NCBI GenBank assembly: GCA_030068075.1
Contig: CM057833.1
Coordinates: forward strand, 44,659,587-44,723,586
DNA from: Paguma larvata
Lineage: Eukaryota > Chordata > Mammalia > Carnivora > Viverridae
DNA length: 64,000 nucleotides
Direction of reading: 5' to 3'
A program made the position numbers and the translations under genes. This document shows, piece after piece, positions 12,060-24,184 of this stretch. Each line of letters opens with the position of its first letter. Position 1 is the first letter of the stretch. Under the pieces are notes generated by a model that was not told the DNA's origin, did not search any database, and was given only the letters and a program-made list of their open reading frames with translations.

Positions 12060-12440
12060 TCAAGGTAGCATAATGGTTATGACTGACGACTCTGGGGCCA
12101 GACTGTCATTTATAAAATGGAGTCACTGGTTCATCCATTTACTCAATTGATAAATATTCATTGAGGACCTCATAACGGCCAGAAACTGTTGGGTGGATAC
12201 AAATATGAATAAAAACCAACACAGTCCTTGTGCTCACGGTGTTTGTAAGACATATTATTTAATATCTCCAAGCCTTGGTTTTATCATCTGTAAATTGAAG
12301 ATAATAGGGCTGTGTAGGGATTGAAAGAAATGATGCATAGGTCACTTATTAGCATGATGTCTGAGAAAAACTGAGCACTCAGTAAGTATCAGTTGCTATT
12401 ATTAGTAATAATAGTAGCAGTAGGGGTAAGAGCAATTAGC
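12060..12440 (+). repeat. MIR SINE interrupted by another old repeat
   Basis: The MIR head is at 12060-12115 (CATAATGGTTATGACTGACG, CTCTGGGGCCAGACTG). An unrelated old repeat (ATAAATATTCATTGAGGACC..) occupies about 12120-12250. MIR core and tail resume at 12254 (CTCCAAGCCTTGGTTTTATC, AGTAAGTATCAGTTGCTATT). Confidence 0.7.
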
Positions 12441-12662
12441 TCAGTTCTCTAGAACACTAGGAGTACTCAATAAATGTTTGTTGAATGATACATGAATAAA
12501 ATGTTAATAGATTGGGTTGTGTACTACAGAGGTAGTTTTTCATAAGAAATCCATCTATCATTTACTATCTACCTATCAACATTTATTTATTCATCCTTAC
12601 TAGTTTGGGGGTCTAGAATAGGAAGAATTTTGGCGGACCCTAAAGGTATTAAGACTTCCCTT

Positions 12663-12868
12663 GGGGTGCCTGGGTGGCTCAGTCGGTTAAAGCATCCAAC
12701 TTTGGCTCAGGTCATGATCTCATGGTTCGTGAGTTCAAGCCCTGTCTCGGGCTCTGTGCTGACAGCTCAGAGCCTGGAGCCTGCTTCAGATTCTGTGTCT
12801 CCCTCTCCCTCTGTCCCTCCCTGACTCATGCTCTGTCTCTCGCTCTCAAAAATAAATACGCATAAAAA
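12663..12868 (+). mobile_element. SINEC, felid type
   Basis: Begins GGGGTGCCTGGGTGGCTCAG, followed by TCGGTTAAAGCATCC. The tRNA B-box region is GGTTCGTGAGTTCAAGCCC. The middle is GCTCAGAGCCTGGAGCCTGC and then pyrimidine-rich. The tail starts AAAAATAAATACGC and runs into an AAAC/CAAC-rich tract. Confidence 0.96.
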
Positions 12869-13354
12869 CAAACAAACAAACCAAACCAATCAACCAACCA
12901 AACAAAACACACTTGCCCCTCTTCCAAGCAGGTAGTAGCTTAAGGTGAAAAGCGGTTAAAACAAGCCAATACAATATAAATTCCGACACAGGTGCATTAT
13001 ACATGCATAAATTGGTCCATTAATAGTTTTCAAAAGCTGCTACAGACATTGAGTTAGAAGGAAAGGGACTTTCCTATAGAGTGAAACAGGTTCCAAAGAC
13101 ATCATGGGCAGTTGGAATGGGATGGGCTTTGAATCCAGTTTTGCATTTCAACTGACAATAAACTGAAGGCAGATACAGTTCAAGGTAGAGGAATGATATT
13201 TGCAAAATACGTAGACCTGGCACCTGTCTGGACTGGATTACACAGATTGTTCCAGCCGATAGTGAATAATAGAGTAGGAAAGCCTTTGGATGCTGGTGAG
13301 AGAGTTTTAAACCAGCCCTTCATAAGCAATAAAAGGTCACTGGTCAAGAGACAG

Positions 13355-13595
13355 GTTTGCAGGCTCTGGAGCCTGACCGATCACCTGGGTTGAAATCCCA
13401 GCTCCATCATCATTAGCTATAGGATCTTGGGCATGCTGCTTAACCCCTCTGAACCTAAGTTTCCTCATGAGTGAAATGAAGATGAAAATAGAAGCAACCT
13501 CATCAGACTACCAAGAAGATGAAGTAATATATGTACTTTGATGACACCTGCCACAAAGAAAGTGGTACATTATTGCTTTTGTTATTGTCAGATGT
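13355..13595 (+). repeat. MIR SINE
   Basis: GGCTCTGGAGCCTGACCGAT, then GGTTGAAATCCCAGCTCC, TCTTGGGCATGCTGCTTAA and CTAAGTTTCCTCATGAGTG. Confidence 0.85.
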
Positions 13596-13639
13596 TAGCA
13601 CATATCCAATGACATCCTGCTACTCAACAAAATCAGACA

Positions 13640-14180
13640 CCTAGCTACATTGTTCATTCATTCTTCTATTGTTTAGCAGCACTGACTGAGTGCTTTGTCT
13701 AGGTGCTGGGGAACACAAGATAACATACCATGGTCTCCATCCTTCTGTTGCTGAGACACACAGACAATGATACTAGCTGTAGAACAAAGTATAATGGAGG
13801 TGCTGTACCACATGGAATCAAGATGCTGCAGACTGCAAGACAATCCTCATTGCAGAGGTGTTAAAAATGTGACAAAAATCTACCTGAAAAATCACTGAAA
13901 CATGATATATTCAACGAATAGAGTGGCCCAGGGGAACGAGTGTCCAATTCTGTCTGGCAGAAGCAGGTACTCTGCGTAAGAAGATTTGGTTAGACTGGTA
14001 TTTGGAAGATGAGTAAGAGTTTGCCAAGCTGGGCTGGGGATGAGGCTGAGTATGGAGGGCGCCTAGGCTGAGTTTCAGAGTCCCAGGGAATACCACAAGT
14101 AGGCATGGGCTGAGAGATAGCATCTATGGAGGTGAATGTTAGGGCAAGAGGCTGGAGGGAAAACCAGAGTGTAGATCATG
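13640..14180. other. Intron with probable ancient repeat
   Basis: 13650-13800 has the phrase GAGTGCTTTGTCTAGGTGCT followed by GGGGAACACAAGATAAC, which resembles a common old mammalian repeat of the L2/MIR age class. I cannot fix the family. Confidence 0.35.
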
Positions 14181-14184
14181 AGCT

Positions 14185-14380
14185 ATAAAAAAACATTCAG
14201 CCCCTACCATACGTCAGGCACGTTCAAACTTCAATCCTCCCAACTTCTCCATGAGGCAGACACTATTACTTGTACCATTTCCAGAGGCGGGCACTGTTAA
14301 CAGGTGCTCAGCAGCAGAGTCACGATTTGAAAAGCCCGACTCCACATCTACTTGCCAGGCCAGACTCCATCATCCTCACC
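14185..14380 (-). repeat. MIR SINE, antisense
   Basis: Reverse MIR pattern: CTACCATACGTCAGGCACG, CTCCATGAGGCAGACACTAT, then CAGCAGAGTCACGATTTGAA. Confidence 0.65.
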
Positions 14381-15004
14381 CTTGTCATAGCACCAGGTTT
14401 CACTCAGGGACTTGTGTGCTGCTACCACATCAGACTCAACACAGTCTATATCTGAGCAGGATTTAAGACCAACAGTCAATCTTTTTTGAATCTCTTTTAT
14501 ACACTGACTTTCTAGCAACTGTCCCCCGCCCCTTTAGTGATATAATTACTTTGGTATTTGAAAACCAGTAACAAATTAAGGGAGCTACATAATCAACTGT
14601 TACATTAATTAGTCACCCTTTGTTGAAAGGCAAACATCCTGTTAAATGTGTGAGTTAATAATGACTTCTGCATCAATTCTCAGTTTTGCACATTCGCAAA
14701 GCCTCAACTTTAGTCCCTGATGTGCAAACCTCTTTGTCTCTCCTGATAGCTATCTGAACCAAGTCCAATCATCTCTGGGCAGCCTCAAGTTCCAACAAAG
14801 AGGACGCCTGGATTCTGGCAGAGCCTTTGAAATACACAGAATGCTATAGATTCAGATAAGCAATGCGTGCTGTGGATTATAGCCACGCTGTTTATTCACC
14901 CATCCGTCCACTCATTCTTCTACCCCTCGCATGTGGATTGGTCACCTACTCTACACCAGTCCCTGAACAGGATACCAGGGGTACAGACATGAGAGTGAGA
15001 GCTG

Positions 15005-15185
15005 ACATTCAATGAGCATTTTTTATGTGCCAGGCATCTTTCTATGATTCCACTTATTTAATCCTCATAACCACTCTCTGAGACAGGCAAACTGAGGCAG
15101 AGAGAACTTAATTGCTTACACAAACCCCCAACTAGTATGAGACATGAATCCAGGCTATCTGGCTCCAGTGTTGTTATGCCACACT
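15005..15185 (-). repeat. MIR SINE, antisense
   Basis: Strong reverse MIR: TTATGTGCCAGGCATCTTTC, TTATTTAATCCTCATAACCA, CAAACTGAGGCAGAGAGAAC, then ATGAATCCAGGCTATCTGG. Confidence 0.88.
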
Positions 15186-15352
15186 GCCCACTATTTCAGA
15201 GATACATAAACAAAGGTCCCTGCTCTCAGTGAGCTCGGCATCTAGTGAGGCAATAGACATGTAACCGATCGCCTGCCAAAGCAGTTGTTCTTTGCAGTGA
15301 CAGAAGCATGCCTAAAGAAAACCATGGCCAAGGGATCTTCCCATCAGGGATG

Positions 15353-15354
<2 letters not shown>

Positions 15355-15393
<39 letters not shown>
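15355..15393 (+). repeat. (TC)n microsatellite
   Basis: About 39 bp of uninterrupted TC dinucleotides, likely length-polymorphic. It is not inside a recognisable SINEC. Confidence 0.97.
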
Positions 15394-15394
<1 letters not shown>

Positions 15395-15397
<3 letters not shown>

Positions 15398-16535
15398 CTC
15401 CCACCCCTTTTCTCTTCCCGACTCTCTGCCCTTACAAACAATTGCCATATGTATGGCTAAGAGCAGAACCCAAGCCACATTATTTCAGTAACAAAGCCCC
15501 AAGCGTGTTAAGATGGCTTGAGCTAAGCTTAAACTCTTGAGAAGGGCTACAGACATCATCCCGTGGTGAGGTTTTAAGAATATTACTCTGAAATAAGCTA
15601 CAATGCTGTCTTCATTATATTAATGCACTGTAATGATTCCATTCTGTAAATAGTGTTTGGAATTGACTGACACGACACCAAATTTGCACTTGCATGCATA
15701 ATGCTAGTATTTTATTATTAAACTGAGCTCACGGATTGAGTGCCAGGATTTAAAACAAACAAAAATCTATAATTACAGCATATGAATTTTTCCAATTGCC
15801 ACTGCCTGTTCGACTATTTTCACCGAGAAGGCTTTTATTCTCCTCTTTTCATAGCCCTTCTTGCTTCCAGGGGATTCGGATGACACAAAGTACAGGATAT
15901 CATGAAGCTGCAAAGTTCAGGGGATTCTTTCTCCTATTTTAAGTGGAACAAAAATGGGTTTCATCTCTTGAATAGTCAATTTATTCATGTAAATGGATTT
16001 TTTAACTACACATTCACGTGTGTTAAGAGGCCAGAGTATGCCAAGGCCCTGATGGAAACTGTGTGTCAGCTCAGGAGCTTTCTGTCTGGTGCCCAAGGAA
16101 GCTCCTGAGAAGCAGCAGAAATGGACCCCAGCCCGGATGGCGGAGTAAGGAGGTTTTCTCTTCCAAAATGGCAGGACCCGGGCAGGGGAGATGAGGGTCA
16201 CCACAATTATGACTGGGTCTCAGAAGCCCATGAACCCAGGCCTTTGCTGAGAAAATGGACAAAATAGGGCTATTTTTAGTTCTTCAGGCTCTGCCTAATA
16301 CTGAATCCCTGGGTGCTAACAGCTGGATGCTAACATTATCTAGTAAATGAGATGAGACACTAAGAGGGAAGAAGGAGCGTCAGCTGGAGGGGGTGGGGAC
16401 GGCCGTAAGGAGCAAAACGGAGGGAGGCCCAGGAGGGAAGGCCTCACTGAGGTGAGGAGGTTGGACAGGAAGACTGCAGTTCCCTCAATTTCCATGTGGA
16501 AAGGCCTCTCGGGGCCCTGGATCACACAGGCTGGG
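15395..16535. other. Single-copy-looking intron
   Basis: No repeat family seen. 15590-15730 is AT-rich, complex sequence with repeated TGCATGCA-like words. It looks like a candidate conserved non-coding stretch, but conservation cannot be judged here. Confidence 0.35.
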
Positions 16536-16539
16536 TGAG

Positions 16540-16690
16540 GGTCTCACTGATTAGCTGCTCCTCCCATCTCAGGCAAGCTGCTTAACCTCTCTGATCTTTA
16601 GCTTTCTCATTTTAAAAATAGGGTTAAATTCCTACCTTTGGGACATGAGGATTCAAGGGGAGCACCCTTTGCAAATTTCCCAGAACAGAG
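16540..16690 (+). repeat. MIR SINE fragment
   Basis: GGCAAGCTGCTTAACCTCTC, then TTTAGCTTTCTCATTTTAAA and AATAGGGTTAAATTCC. Confidence 0.7.
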
Positions 16691-16898
16691 CCCCAGGACA
16701 GAGTAGCTTTGTGTGTACTGGAGTTGTGGGGAGAACAGCAGAATTCTGAGACAGAGCAGGGCCAACGGCCCTGAGGAGGCTTTGTGGGGAGAGACAGAGG
16801 ACTTATGGGGAACTGAAGGAAGGCCAGGCATGGTGAGGAGGACACGGTGAACAGAAGAGCAAGAGAAGTCATGAAAAGGCTTTAAGGAGAAGAGAACC

Positions 16899-16908
16899 TG
16901 TCTCTGTC

Positions 16909-16994
<86 letters not shown>
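16899..16994 (+). repeat. Compound microsatellite (TCTG)n(TC)n(TA)n(CA)n
   Basis: Four blocks abut without spacers: TCTG/TC mixed units, a pure TC run, about 13 TA units (16953-16978) and a CA run ending at 16994. The order fits stepwise birth of new motifs by point mutation and slippage. The TA block is a likely site of DNA unwinding. Confidence 0.96.
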
Positions 16995-16999
16995 GAGGT

Positions 17000-19040
17000 T
17001 GCTGTGGGTTGATTTTGCAGAATGGATTGAAATGAGTCCAGAGAGGCCAGGTAGGCGGTCCCTACAGTAGTCCAGGGGAGATGGAGGGCTGAGATGACAG
17101 TGCTGGGTGGGAGGGGCTGGGAGGCGGGGAAGGGAAAGTGATGGATGGGGGGAGGGAAAGTGAGACACAGACAGGAGCCAGCCTCAACCGCACATGTCAC
17201 AGTTAAACATGGGGTCAAGTGCCTGGCTTGTGCAAATGGATGACCAGTAGTGCCAGAGGCACCGTCACGAGGAGTGAGAAGTTAATGATGTCCTGAACAT
17301 ACATTTTGGGGTCGTCTGGCTGGAAATGGTGTCAACTAGTACTGATCTGTGATAAGTACGAAAATGGTAGTTCAGAAGTTCTATGGCACTGTTGATGCAA
17401 CACCCAAAGTGTGTTCAGTGCACCTGTCTTACTGAGCAGGGCGGGGATGAACTGAGTCCCTGCAGAGCTCACCTGGGGAGTCACATGTGGCAAAGAGTGG
17501 GCACTGCCTTGCAGAACAGCATCTTGGTCCTGGATGGATTGGAAAAGACAACAACTAGTCCTTTACTACAAATAGTTAAAGAGGAACACCACTGTCCTCT
17601 CTACCTGACAATTCAAAAGTTTTCAAAGAACTTTTTGCTAATTTTAACACTAAAGGGGGTTGACATCAGGACAAGTGGGGCAGGGAAGGCTGTTATTTGA
17701 ATAGCTGCCCTGTGGTTGAGGAAAGCTGCACGTTTCAGGGGAACTGTGTGATTCAGGCATCAGATTTATGGGGAAAGATGACACGAGAATAGAGCTAACG
17801 CGAGGCCTGTACCTAGCATACCTGCAGGGTGGGGTCGATGATGATGGCGCCCAGACACCTGGACTTGCATGGCATCTGGCTGAGACACAAGTTAGGAAAT
17901 GGGAGGAGAAGAAGGTTGAGATTCTGAGGTCATGAGTATGTGTTACAGAAAAAGCTGGGAGAGGGCTGGGGGCGTGGGCTGTCCGAACTGTAGTGTGAGT
18001 CCTGCCAGGGGAGGTGAGCCTGGATTTGGGAGGCCAGGTCACAGAGAAAACTGGTGGTCCACACGCCAGTCCTAGGTCACGTCGCTGCCTGCCCTCAAAG
18101 ACATCTTTCCTTGATCCCTGAGCCCATCTCCCGGGGCTGCCTCTAGGCCAAGTACCCTTGCAATAAGCGTCCCCATGGGCACACTTGAAAATGATCACAG
18201 CCATGTAGCAATGGAAGGGAAAGCTCAGGGGAGAGCAGGACCCCCCCCATCCAACTCATCAGTTTGGTTCAGGCTACCAACAGATTTGGGGTCTTTGTAG
18301 GCAAATCTAGATATTTTGCAAATTTTTTTCCTTTATCCAGTATACAACAAACACCCTAATTGATGCAAAATACCTTTATGGCAAGAACATGCTGGGAATG
18401 GGGGTGGGGTGGTATGGATTAATTGGACCCTGGAGCGAATGTGGAAAAAAAAAATGCATCTTTCAAAAAGCAAACCTCAAAGAGCCTGGAAAAGAACAAA
18501 GCCCTTTCAAGTGCTTCTCGGTGTGTATTTTTTTTCCATCCCCTTGTTGTGTGCTGCTCCAGGGAGAGGTGGGAGCGGCCGCCGTCCCCCTCAGTAGGTG
18601 CCTGTCACACTGTGTTATTACAATTCTATATTTCAATTAAAGCAATGTAGCCAATTTAAAACTTCTAGCGAGCACCACTTACAATGCAGAGATCTAAGGA
18701 TTCAACTCACACATTTTAATACCCCACTTTTTTTTCCTTCTTCTCGTTTTCATGTAAATCAGGTTGAACACTGTCTTTTTTCTTCTTCCTTTAATCTAAC
18801 CCTCAAAATACAACCCCAATTAAACAGTCTGTGCAAGGACGGCCTCCCAAACCCAGCGTGATCTCACTGTGTCACTTTGATTTTCCTTAAAGTTCTCTTT
18901 CTTTCCTTCCTTCCCCTTTTCTAGTTTCATATTCTAATTTTTAAGAGTGGTCTGATTTCCATCCAGGGCACACGTGGGACTTGGAGCCCAGTAGGATCAG
19001 GTCCTACTCCTCATGCTGCCATTTGACTGGCTTGGGGGAG
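17000..19040. other. Intron with possible ancient repeat remnants
   Basis: 17000-17120 (AATGGATTGAAATGAGTCCA, then CTACAGTAGTCCAGGGGAGA) resembles a widespread old mammalian repeat whose family I cannot name. A 184-codon minus-strand open frame (17650-18204) lies in GC-rich sequence and shows no recognised domain. Otherwise nothing is recognised. Confidence 0.35.
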
Positions 19041-19044
19041 AAGA

Positions 19045-19150
19045 GCCTGGATGTGGAGCTGGGACCCTGAAGTGAATCCAAGCTGAGATGCTTCCTAATT
19101 TGGGTGACCTCAGGCAGATCTCCTAACCACTTTAGTCTCTGCATCCTGCC
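19045..19150 (+). repeat. MIR SINE fragment
   Basis: TTGGGTGACCTCAGGCAGAT followed by CTCCTAACCACTTTAGTCTC matches the MIR core. Confidence 0.55.
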
Positions 19151-19154
19151 CTGG

Positions 19155-21410
19155 CCAAGTCCAAAGACTGGAAACTGTGTGCTGGCCTGTCATGTCTTCT
19201 GCGGCCCCTAGTAGGCACTCACTTCCCACTATGGCTCCCTCCCCTTCTCTTAGGCAACAGTCATCACATTGGGTTAACCTTTTCTAAAACAGGAACAAGA
19301 TCTTAAATGACACAGAGAGCATCTGCTATTTTATTTGATGTCTGGAACTCTCTCTTCCCGTTCATTTATTTTCCCCTAGCATTCTCTCTTTATACTGAAC
19401 GTTTGGGGGGGAATTTTTAGTTCCTTTAATCTCAACAAGACACAGGCTCATTAAGTCCATCTCTACATGGGGGTTGGGAGGAGCGAGTGTTCTGTTTGCC
19501 CAATTTAAATGCCTCATCACAAATTTTAGGTCATTTCCCGTGTTCCGCAGGGTGTACAGCTCTTTTATAAGCAACAAGCATAACCCACCTTTGATGTATG
19601 TGGGTCTGGATCAGTCCCAAAGCCATCCAGTTGGTGGGGTGGAGCTTCCTCTCTGTTGCCTGTCTAGGGAGGGCCACGAAGGATTAGAGATCACAAAAAT
19701 TTGAATTTTCGCTTAAACCATATGAGGCCTTCAAAGATATAAAACTGCTTGAGACATACAGAGTAGCTTCCTTTCGACTGGATGGTGGAGAAAGTGGAAT
19801 ATATTTAAAGGTGTAACATTAATAAAGGAATAAAGAAGTGTATTCACTAATCCTTCATTTGCTGAGGACCTTCTCTGTGTTAAACGCGGTGATGGGTAAG
19901 ACCCTGTTCTCCTTCTCAAGATGCACAGATTGACAGAGGGACAGAACCGGGTAAATGTGGGCATTCGTTATAGAGCAATAAAACAGACAGAAAGCAGGAC
20001 AGAGAACAGAGGAAGAATGATCAATGCTATTGGAGTGTCAGGAGAGCAGGTTCTACCTACACAGAGGTGGTCAGGCTGTCATGAGGCTGGAAAGGATTTT
20101 AGGCCTCATCTTTACTGCAGTCCCTGACTTATAGATAGGGTGATTTCATAGGAAGGGGAGTTGAAAAAATAAGGAAGAGAAGCAGCTTTGCAATGTGGAA
20201 ATTCAAAGTATACTATAGCCACTGCTTTTTCCTCACCATGTGGTCACTGTCAAACTTTTGTGAGTATGTGTATTGTATAAATACTAGCTAATATTTTGAG
20301 GAATTAAAATGTGTTGGACATCCCAGCACAAATACTCTGGGCACTATGTTTGGTGCTCCACATGCTGACTTCCTCAACCCTCCTTCCAACAAGCCTAGGA
20401 GGAAGATACTGTTATTTTTCACATACTTCTAATGGGGAGAGGGAAAAGGACCTGGCACATAGTAGGTGTTCCTCAGGTTTTACTGGATATGAATTAATAT
20501 GAACATGAATCCTAGCCCATTAAATGATTTCTAAATACAATCTGCTGTGGCTTCTGAAATCAATAGCCCCAGGTGTCATTTAAATGCTCACAAGCTTTCA
20601 AATCATGGATGGATCAATGCATATTACCTCCCAGGGAGGCAGAAATTTACTGCTTCCCTCATCGGATGGGCCATGGGGATAGGGCAATGCCTGAGATTAT
20701 AAAAGTTACTCTGTGACACACGAAGCATAATTCCAAATTCTGTGTTGAGGCTGACCCCAAGGTTAGTTTGCATATGAACATTTTTACATTAGTGAGCTCT
20801 CAGTCAGGTGGCCACATGGGTCCATTCATTTATCACCTGTTTATAGCATCTGTTCTGTCTAAGGGTCTGTGCTCTGCTAGGGATGACAAAAAAAAAAAAT
20901 GAATGAGATCAGTCCCAAATAAAAACTAGGCTAACCTCTCCAGGAAAAGCGAGTGTTCTAATGGGACAAACTCTTCTAAATTGGGGCTCACCTTGGAGAA
21001 CTGGAGCTCTGTTACCCTCAGAGCTATCAATAACCTACTTCTAGTAGCGTATACTGGTGTTCTGAAAGGAACCAGATGCCATTCTCAGATCCATCACCAA
21101 TGGGTTTTGTAATTCTGGGCTTAACTCTTTAGCCCCTGTCAGCCTCTGTTTCCTTTTGTTTCAACTAAGGAGTTGAATTCATTCAGTAACAGCTAAGGTT
21201 CCTTCCAGTTCTGAAGTTCTACAGGACTGTAGTGTTTACATCTTTAGAGAAAAAGATTTCATTCATTCACTCCAAATACGTACTTATGTTCCAGGAAATG
21301 GGCGAGGCCATGAGATACATACACAGGCTTACAACCCACAGTTCCTGCCCTCCCATCTGAGCCTAATAAAGCGGCATGAACAACTGGCCGCGAAGCATGC
21401 AATAACAACA
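19155..21410. other. Mostly unannotated intron
   Basis: 19840-19960 and 21260-21390 carry phrases typical of an old dispersed repeat (GAGGACCTTCTCTGTGTT; TATGTTCCAGGAAATGGGCG). 21060-21230 is MIR-like, with GGGCTTAACTCTTTAGCC. No exon seen. Confidence 0.35.
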
Positions 21411-21414
21411 GTGA

Positions 21415-21610
21415 CACAATCATCTGCCATCTATTGAGTGCTCATTATGAACTAAGTATTTTATGGATACTCTTTCATTGTCACCTCTGAATAACCCTAT
21501 GCTATAAGCACTGTAGCTATACCCACTTAGGGGTGAGGGGGTCTAGGGGATCGAGCAGTTGTCTCGAATCGCACCTTAGAAATCTGGGACCCCATGCCTG
21601 CCCTGGTCTT
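21415..21610 (-). repeat. MIR SINE, antisense
   Basis: ATCTATTGAGTGCTCATTAT, then CTTTCATTGTCACCTCTG and AATAACCCTATGCTATAAGC. Confidence 0.7.
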
Positions 21611-22019
21611 GATTATGATGCTACCCACTGTCCACCTCCCCATGGTCTTGATGAAATGTAGGCAACACAGAGAAGATGCATGGAGAAAGAGAAAGGGAAG
21701 TGCAGATACAGGGCATGGGAGGAGGACGCCTAATTGCTAGGGCTGCAACCCTGGCAGGTCTTGGAGAGAGGAGCTGTCTGGCCCAAACCTGAGATGGGTG
21801 GGCTTTGGCTGGTGGAGATGGAGAGAAATGGAATTGGGAACAAGAGGAAGGAAAAGCTGACCAATATGAACCCTGAGCCCCACTGGAGCTGATGACACAG
21901 TCTTTGTTACCTCATCAGGGCTGGGGTGCAGCCACCACTGTGTCACCTCTATCGGTTTCCACCTGTGAGTACAAGTACCTGCCAACTCTCATCCACCTTC
22001 AATGATCTTCCCTCCTGTG

Positions 22020-22325
22020 TTCCCTCCGTGCCTTCTTCTACAGCTAAGTCTTGGCTGAAGTGTCCCCTCCTCAAAGACCTGTCCTGACCCCTCCCCCCCA
22101 TCTAATTCTGCGATCCCTGCCAGTCATTTTCTATCACATTGTTCTGAATTTAAAAAAAAATCATAGTACTTATCACTATCTGAAATTATTTATTTACTTA
22201 CATGGTTATTGCCTGACTCTCCCAATAAAATAGAAGGTAATAAGGGTCACGGCCTCATCTGTCTTGTTCACTAGGGCTGAATCCTCAGTGCTTGTGGTAG
22301 GGGATCGATAAACAGTTGTTGAATA
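22020..22325 (+). repeat. LINE-2 3' end
   Basis: Matches the L2 3' region: CTTGGCTGAAGTGTCCCCTC, CATAGTACTTATCACTATCT, GAAATTATTTATTTACTTAC, TTGTTCACTAGGGCTGAATC. It ends in a CAGTTGTTGAATAC tail. Confidence 0.88.
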
Positions 22326-22394
22326 CAGATATGATGGAATCATCTCCGCCCTGAATTTAGGATACATTGGTGGTGAGGCTGGGTTAGATCATCA

Positions 22395-22530
22395 GGAGTC
22401 AAAAAATTTAAATTCTGCTCCAAGCTCTGGAATGCTCCACATACACAACCTCTACCTCTGGAACTTCAGTTTCAGTGTCTGCCAAGTAAGGGTAATAATA
22501 CTCCCATTACACAGGGATAAATTCAAAGCT
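22395..22530 (+). repeat. MIR SINE fragment
   Basis: AACTTCAGTTTCAGTGTCTG, then GGGTAATAATACTCCCATTA. Confidence 0.5.
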
Positions 22531-22952
22531 TCTAACTCATAAAAGTCTGTGACGTCATTATGACATTCTTGCTATCATGGTTCTTTCACCCTAGGGTTTC
22601 AAGTAGAAAGTAAAGTTATCTGTTTAAGTTCAGCAATCCTTCCCACCTGTCTAGAAGTCTGCTTCCAGTCTAGGAGACGAAGCAGAGAACAGCCTCAGGG
22701 AACTGTGTCAGACAGAGGGCCAGAGATGTGCTTCCGAGTAAAGGCTGCAGTCACCCCCACTATGATTCTCCAGGCCAGACCACCACGAACCAGTTCACAT
22801 CCACAAGGCTGCTTATCAAGGTCTCTGTTGTTCTCCATGAAGGTCTTCTGTTAACATCCAGTGAGTGAATCACTGCCAAGATGGGGTGGTCCAAACACTG
22901 GTTGAGCAGGCACTAATGTCACCTGCTGCCTGGCTTTCAGGGGGAAATTATG

Positions 22953-23130
22953 GAGGCTCCTGGGTGGCTCAGTTGGTTGGGCGTTCAATTTTGGCTCAGA
23001 TCATGATCTCAAGGTTCCTGAGTTCGAGCCCTGCATCAGGCTCTCTAGCCCACTTCAGATCCTTGGTCTCCCTCTCTCTCTGCCCTTCCCCTGCTCACAC
23101 TCTTTCAAAAACAAATAAACATTAAAAAAA
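22953..23130 (+). mobile_element. SINEC, slightly diverged
   Basis: Begins GGCTCCTGGGTGGCTCAGTT and continues GGCTCAGATCATGATCTCAA. The B-box is GTTCCTGAGTTCGAGCCC. The middle is shortened (it lacks part of the CTGACAGCTCAGAGCC region), followed by a CTCTCTCTCTGCCC tract and an ACAAATAAACATTAAAAAAA tail. Confidence 0.94.
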
Positions 23131-23134
23131 GAAA

Positions 23135-23755
23135 AGAGCAATTAAGAATTAAACTACCAAGCTGAGGTAGTGGCAAACTTGAAAAGGTCTTTTTCGACAA
23201 CGTGGCTTTTTCTTCAACGTGAATTTTTTCTTCAATTTCTTGTAAGCTCAAGGGGCCAGTCAGACATAGGCTCCTCCTGAATTCCTTTGCATGTGAGAGC
23301 TCTCATGCCAGCTGTGCACCAAATGCTTTACAATACACACCACCCAAAGAGCCACACAGGATTAGAGTATGAGAATACACAAACGGTATCAAAAAATTCA
23401 TTGTTTTGCTCTCTCATTCATTCAAACAATTAGCAAACATGAACTCAGCACCAACAATGGTCCAGGTACCATGCTAGACAACAGTGTTACAAGGATGAAA
23501 AAAAAATGGTTTCAAAGCTGAAGAAAACCCCATTCCAGAAAGGACAACAAATACGCATTTGGTCAATTATAATACATTTGTAAATGAGTGCTCGAGACAG
23601 AAATGTGAAGCACTAGGGATGTTCCAAGATAGAATGACAGCAGTGTCAGATACAGCCATGAAGAATGTTCCGCTGTGGGAGCAGGTTTGGGGAGGAAGGG
23701 GATGGATAGAGACTCAGGGCCTGTCAGGCACCGAGGCTGGATGACAGAGTAATTT
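23135..23755. other. Intron with probable ancient repeat at 23400-23620
   Basis: The phrase AACTCAGCACCAACAATGGT then CCAGGTACCATGCTAGACAA matches the same unassigned old repeat seen near 13.65 kb. Nothing else recognised. Confidence 0.35.
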
Positions 23756-23759
23756 GGAG

Positions 23760-23900
23760 TCACGGGGTATGGAGATGACCTGTTTCACAGCCCAGCTCGG
23801 TCACGTACTGCCTGGGTGGGGAAGGCAAGTCACCTCACCATTTTTTGTCTCAGTTTTCACATGTGTCGAGTAAGTGCTAAATAAAACTTCGTCGTTATTG
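23760..23900 (+). repeat. MIR SINE
   Basis: CACAGCCCAGCTCGGTCACG, then AAGGCAAGTCACCTCACC and GTCTCAGTTTTCACATGTG. Confidence 0.7.
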
Positions 23901-23934
23901 TTATGGGTAGGCTACCCTGAAAATCCTTTTTAAA

Positions 23935-24176
23935 AAATCCTACAAGGTAGGAATTATTGTCTCCATTTAAAGGTAAGGTAATTGAGAACCAAAGAGTTCC
24001 GGTAAGCTGACCAAAATCACGTGGTCACCTAATGGCATTTACTGGGTGTCTACTATGTGCGACGAATTGTGCTGCAGGATTTACAGTGACTCCGTCCAAC
24101 CACCTTATGATGTGGCTACAATCACTAACTCTACTTTTCGAAAAGGAGGAAACCGAGATACAAGAAGTAACCTTAC
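23935..24176 (-). repeat. MIR SINEs, antisense (two adjacent fragments)
   Basis: 23935-24015 has TTGTCTCCATTTAAAGGTAA. 24030-24176 restarts with TTTACTGGGTGTCTACTATG and runs to CCGAGATACAAGAAGTAACC, where the hAT element interrupts. Confidence 0.65.
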
Positions 24177-24184
24177 TTTTAGAT

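Noticed and set aside
12663..12740. tRNA gene suggested by A-box and B-box motifs
   Set aside because: The motifs belong to the tRNA-derived head of SINEC elements, which recurs at least fifteen times with a SINE body and tail.
15226..15441. Frame with an Arg-Glu repeat on the minus strand
   Set aside because: Produced by the (TC)n microsatellite at 15355-15393.
17650..18204. 184-codon minus-strand open frame
   Set aside because: It sits in GC-rich sequence, where stops are rarer. It has no recognisable domain, no splice context linking it to DAB1, and a low-complexity Ser/Pro-rich composition.
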